Part shown: positions 63,050 to 64,000 of the stretch, one piece after another
Numbering within the stretch: the stretch's first letter is position 1
Layout: every line of letters begins with the position of its first letter
Assembly (NCBI RefSeq): GCF_003325475.1
Contig: NZ_CP029495.1
Coordinates: forward strand, 1,984,001 to 2,048,000
DNA from: Chromobacterium phragmitis
GTDB taxonomy: Bacteria; Pseudomonadota; Gammaproteobacteria; Burkholderiales; Chromobacteriaceae
Reading direction: 5' to 3'
Length of the DNA stretch: 64,000 bases
Notes under the pieces: model-generated
The model's database searches: none
The model's input: the letters and a program-made list of their open reading frames with translations, nothing else
What the model was told of the DNA's origin: nothing
Translations under genes and position numbers: made by a program

Positions 63050-63556
63050 TCAGCGGGCGCCGCGCAGCGCGGATATCGCCTGGGCGGCGTCGCGCGGCGC
63101 GCTGTTGGACGGGCACATCAGCGAGCGTTGCTCGCGCCTGAGCTTGTCGGCGCTGTTGATCGTCTGCCACTGCGGCCGCATGGCTTCGATCCAGCGGTGG
63201 TTGATGCTGTCGCCGAAGGCATAGGCCTTGTACTGGTTTTCCTTGCACAGAATGCCCTCGACGCTGAGGTTTTCCACGCCGCTGGGCGTCAGCACCCGGC
63301 TGACGAAGCGGACTACGCCGTCGCCGGCCACGCTGAAGGTTGTCGCGTCGACGAAGAAACGGTTCTGCTGCAGCCAATCAGGCTTGACCTCGACCCAGTC
63401 AGGGTTTTGCGGATAGTCGGGCAACGCGTAGTCCTGCTCGGCCCACGGCTTTTCTTCCTCGAAGTTGATGTTCTTGTTGATGCGGTCGTTGCCGGCCAGC
63501 GCCGGCAGGCCGAGGCTCAGCGCCAGCAGGGCCGGCAAGAGGGCGATGCGTTTCAA
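63050..63556 (-). CDS. CNP1-like family secreted protein
   Basis: 168 residues. The signal peptide ends ALSLGLPALAG. The mature part has the CNP1 family pattern, with PDYPQNPDWVEV near the start, FFVDATTFSVAGDGVVRFV, CKENQYKAYAFGD and a final cysteine in SLMCPSNSAPRD. Function unknown; periplasmic or secreted. The start codon is TTG, supported by a GGAG site at the right distance and the fit of the signal peptide. It lies 12 bp after the TANGO2-like gene. Confidence 0.85.
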   Translation of the reverse strand: MKRIALLPALLALSLGLPALAGNDRINKNINFEEEKPWAEQDYALPDYPQNPDWVEVKPDWLQQNRFFVDATTFSVAGDGVVRFVSRVLTPSGVENLSVEGILCKENQYKAYAFGDSINHRWIEAMRPQWQTINSADKLRREQRSLMCPSNSAPRDAAQAISALRGAR

Positions 63557-63568
63557 TGGAATGCTCCG

Positions 63569-64000
63569 TCAGCGCGCCTGGCCGGCGCGCAGGTTGTAAT
63601 GTCGGCGGCCGGTCTCGCGGCCGGCCAGCCCCCAGCTGCGCTCGGAAATGCCGATATCGCCGCGGGTGGACACGGTCAGCAGCATGGAGGCGCGGGTGCC
63701 GTAGTCGCGGCCCTGGATGAAGATCGGCGACAGCGTCTTCTCCAGCGCCAGGCCGATGCGGGTGTTGGGCAGATGGCCGGGTCCGGCCGGCGTCGGATCC
63801 GCCAGCGCGGCGTAGGCCTGGTCTTCAGTCGGCGGGCGGCCGAACTCGGACAGGTATTCCGCCAGCCGCTTGCTCTTGTGCCACGGGGTGTCCAGCGTGG
63901 CGTTGGACAAGGTGTGGATGCCTGGCGTCACGCGGGCGATCTGGCGGCCGGGGCTGTGAAAGAAGAACAGGTCGGACGTGCTGCCGAACAGCAGATTGAA
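63569..64000 (-). CDS. TANGO2/NRDE family protein, C-terminal part (cut by right edge)
   Basis: 143 residues are visible; the N-terminal NRDE motif would lie outside the window. PGIHTLSNATLDTPWHKSKR, LPNTRIGLALEKTLSPIFI and GRDYGTRASMLLTVS match the conserved C-terminal half of the family. Function unknown; eukaryotic TANGO2 has been linked to lipid and heme handling. It probably shares a transcript with the CNP1-like gene. Confidence 0.85.
   Translation of the reverse strand, partial: FNLLFGSTSDLFFFHSPGRQIARVTPGIHTLSNATLDTPWHKSKRLAEYLSEFGRPPTEDQAYAALADPTPAGPGHLPNTRIGLALEKTLSPIFIQGRDYGTRASMLLTVSTRGDIGISERSWGLAGRETGRRHYNLRAGQAR

Noticed and set aside
1..64000. CRISPR arrays, tRNA or rRNA genes, prophage or insertion-sequence transposases, neisserial DNA uptake sequences
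   Set aside because: No regular repeat-spacer array, no recognisable structural RNA gene, no transposase or integrase frame, and no recurring GCCGTCTGAA-type uptake word were noticed on reading through.

Overview
The window is GC-rich, densely coded DNA from a betaproteobacterium. Gene content and order point to the Neisseriales, most likely Chromobacterium or a close relative: a complete mraZ-to-lpxC division/cell-wall cluster, a cytochrome c4/engB divergent pair, and a CNP1-like protein. The genus is inferred from protein resemblance and was not tested by a search. No rRNA, tRNA or CRISPR array was seen, and the only transposon-like item is a 142-bp palindromic element.

Layout. 1-3.4 kb: cytochrome c4-type protein (cut by the left edge), engB, rlpA, trmL, comF. 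3.4-11.6 kb: biotin genes bioB and bioF, then a hairpin terminator, then a run starting with a GAF-GGDEF-EAL cyclic-di-GMP protein and a methyltransferase followed by bioH, bioC and an acetyltransferase. A BirA-like operator lies between comF and bioB. 11.6-15.2 kb: patatin-like lipoprotein, glutathione transferase, fatty acid hydroxylase-family protein, a long palindromic repeat and a glycine-zipper protein. 15.2-22.7 kb: a transporter region with two tandem AroP-type aromatic amino acid permeases, a sodium-coupled SNF transporter, the AzlCD exporter, an AraC-type regulator lacking its last helix-turn-helix, and MarC. 22.8-27.9 kb: a copper chaperone, a SelT/W/H-like thioredoxin-fold protein, dinB and an M16 peptidase with a Fur-like box. 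28-33.6 kb (minus strand): mreB-mreC-mreD-mrdA-rodA, the elongation machinery. 33.9-37.3 kb: gatC-gatA-gatB, the amidotransferase that corrects mischarged tRNAs.

37.6-55.4 kb is the full dcw cluster: mraZ, rsmH, ftsL, ftsI, murE, murF, mraY, murD, ftsW, murG, murC, ddl, ftsQ, ftsA, ftsZ, lpxC. It is preceded by a near-consensus promoter whose -10 box runs into four 10-bp MraZ-type repeats. Most neighbouring stop and start codons overlap, so it reads as one translationally coupled operon that makes lipid-linked peptidoglycan precursor and assembles the divisome.

The accessory part is 56-62.4 kb: an AEC permease on the minus strand, a 384-bp AT-rich intergenic region with a TTGACA/TAAAAT promoter, then an FAD/NAD(P)-binding oxidoreductase, an ATP-grasp ligase, an MFS exporter and an arylamine N-acetyltransferase on the plus strand. 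This looks like a small, unassigned biosynthetic cluster for an exported amide or N-acylated compound. Its ATP-grasp gene is interrupted by an in-frame TAG at codon 37, so it may be decaying, mis-sequenced or unusually expressed. The right end carries a hypothetical protein, a CNP1-like secreted protein and a TANGO2/NRDE-family protein cut by the window edge.
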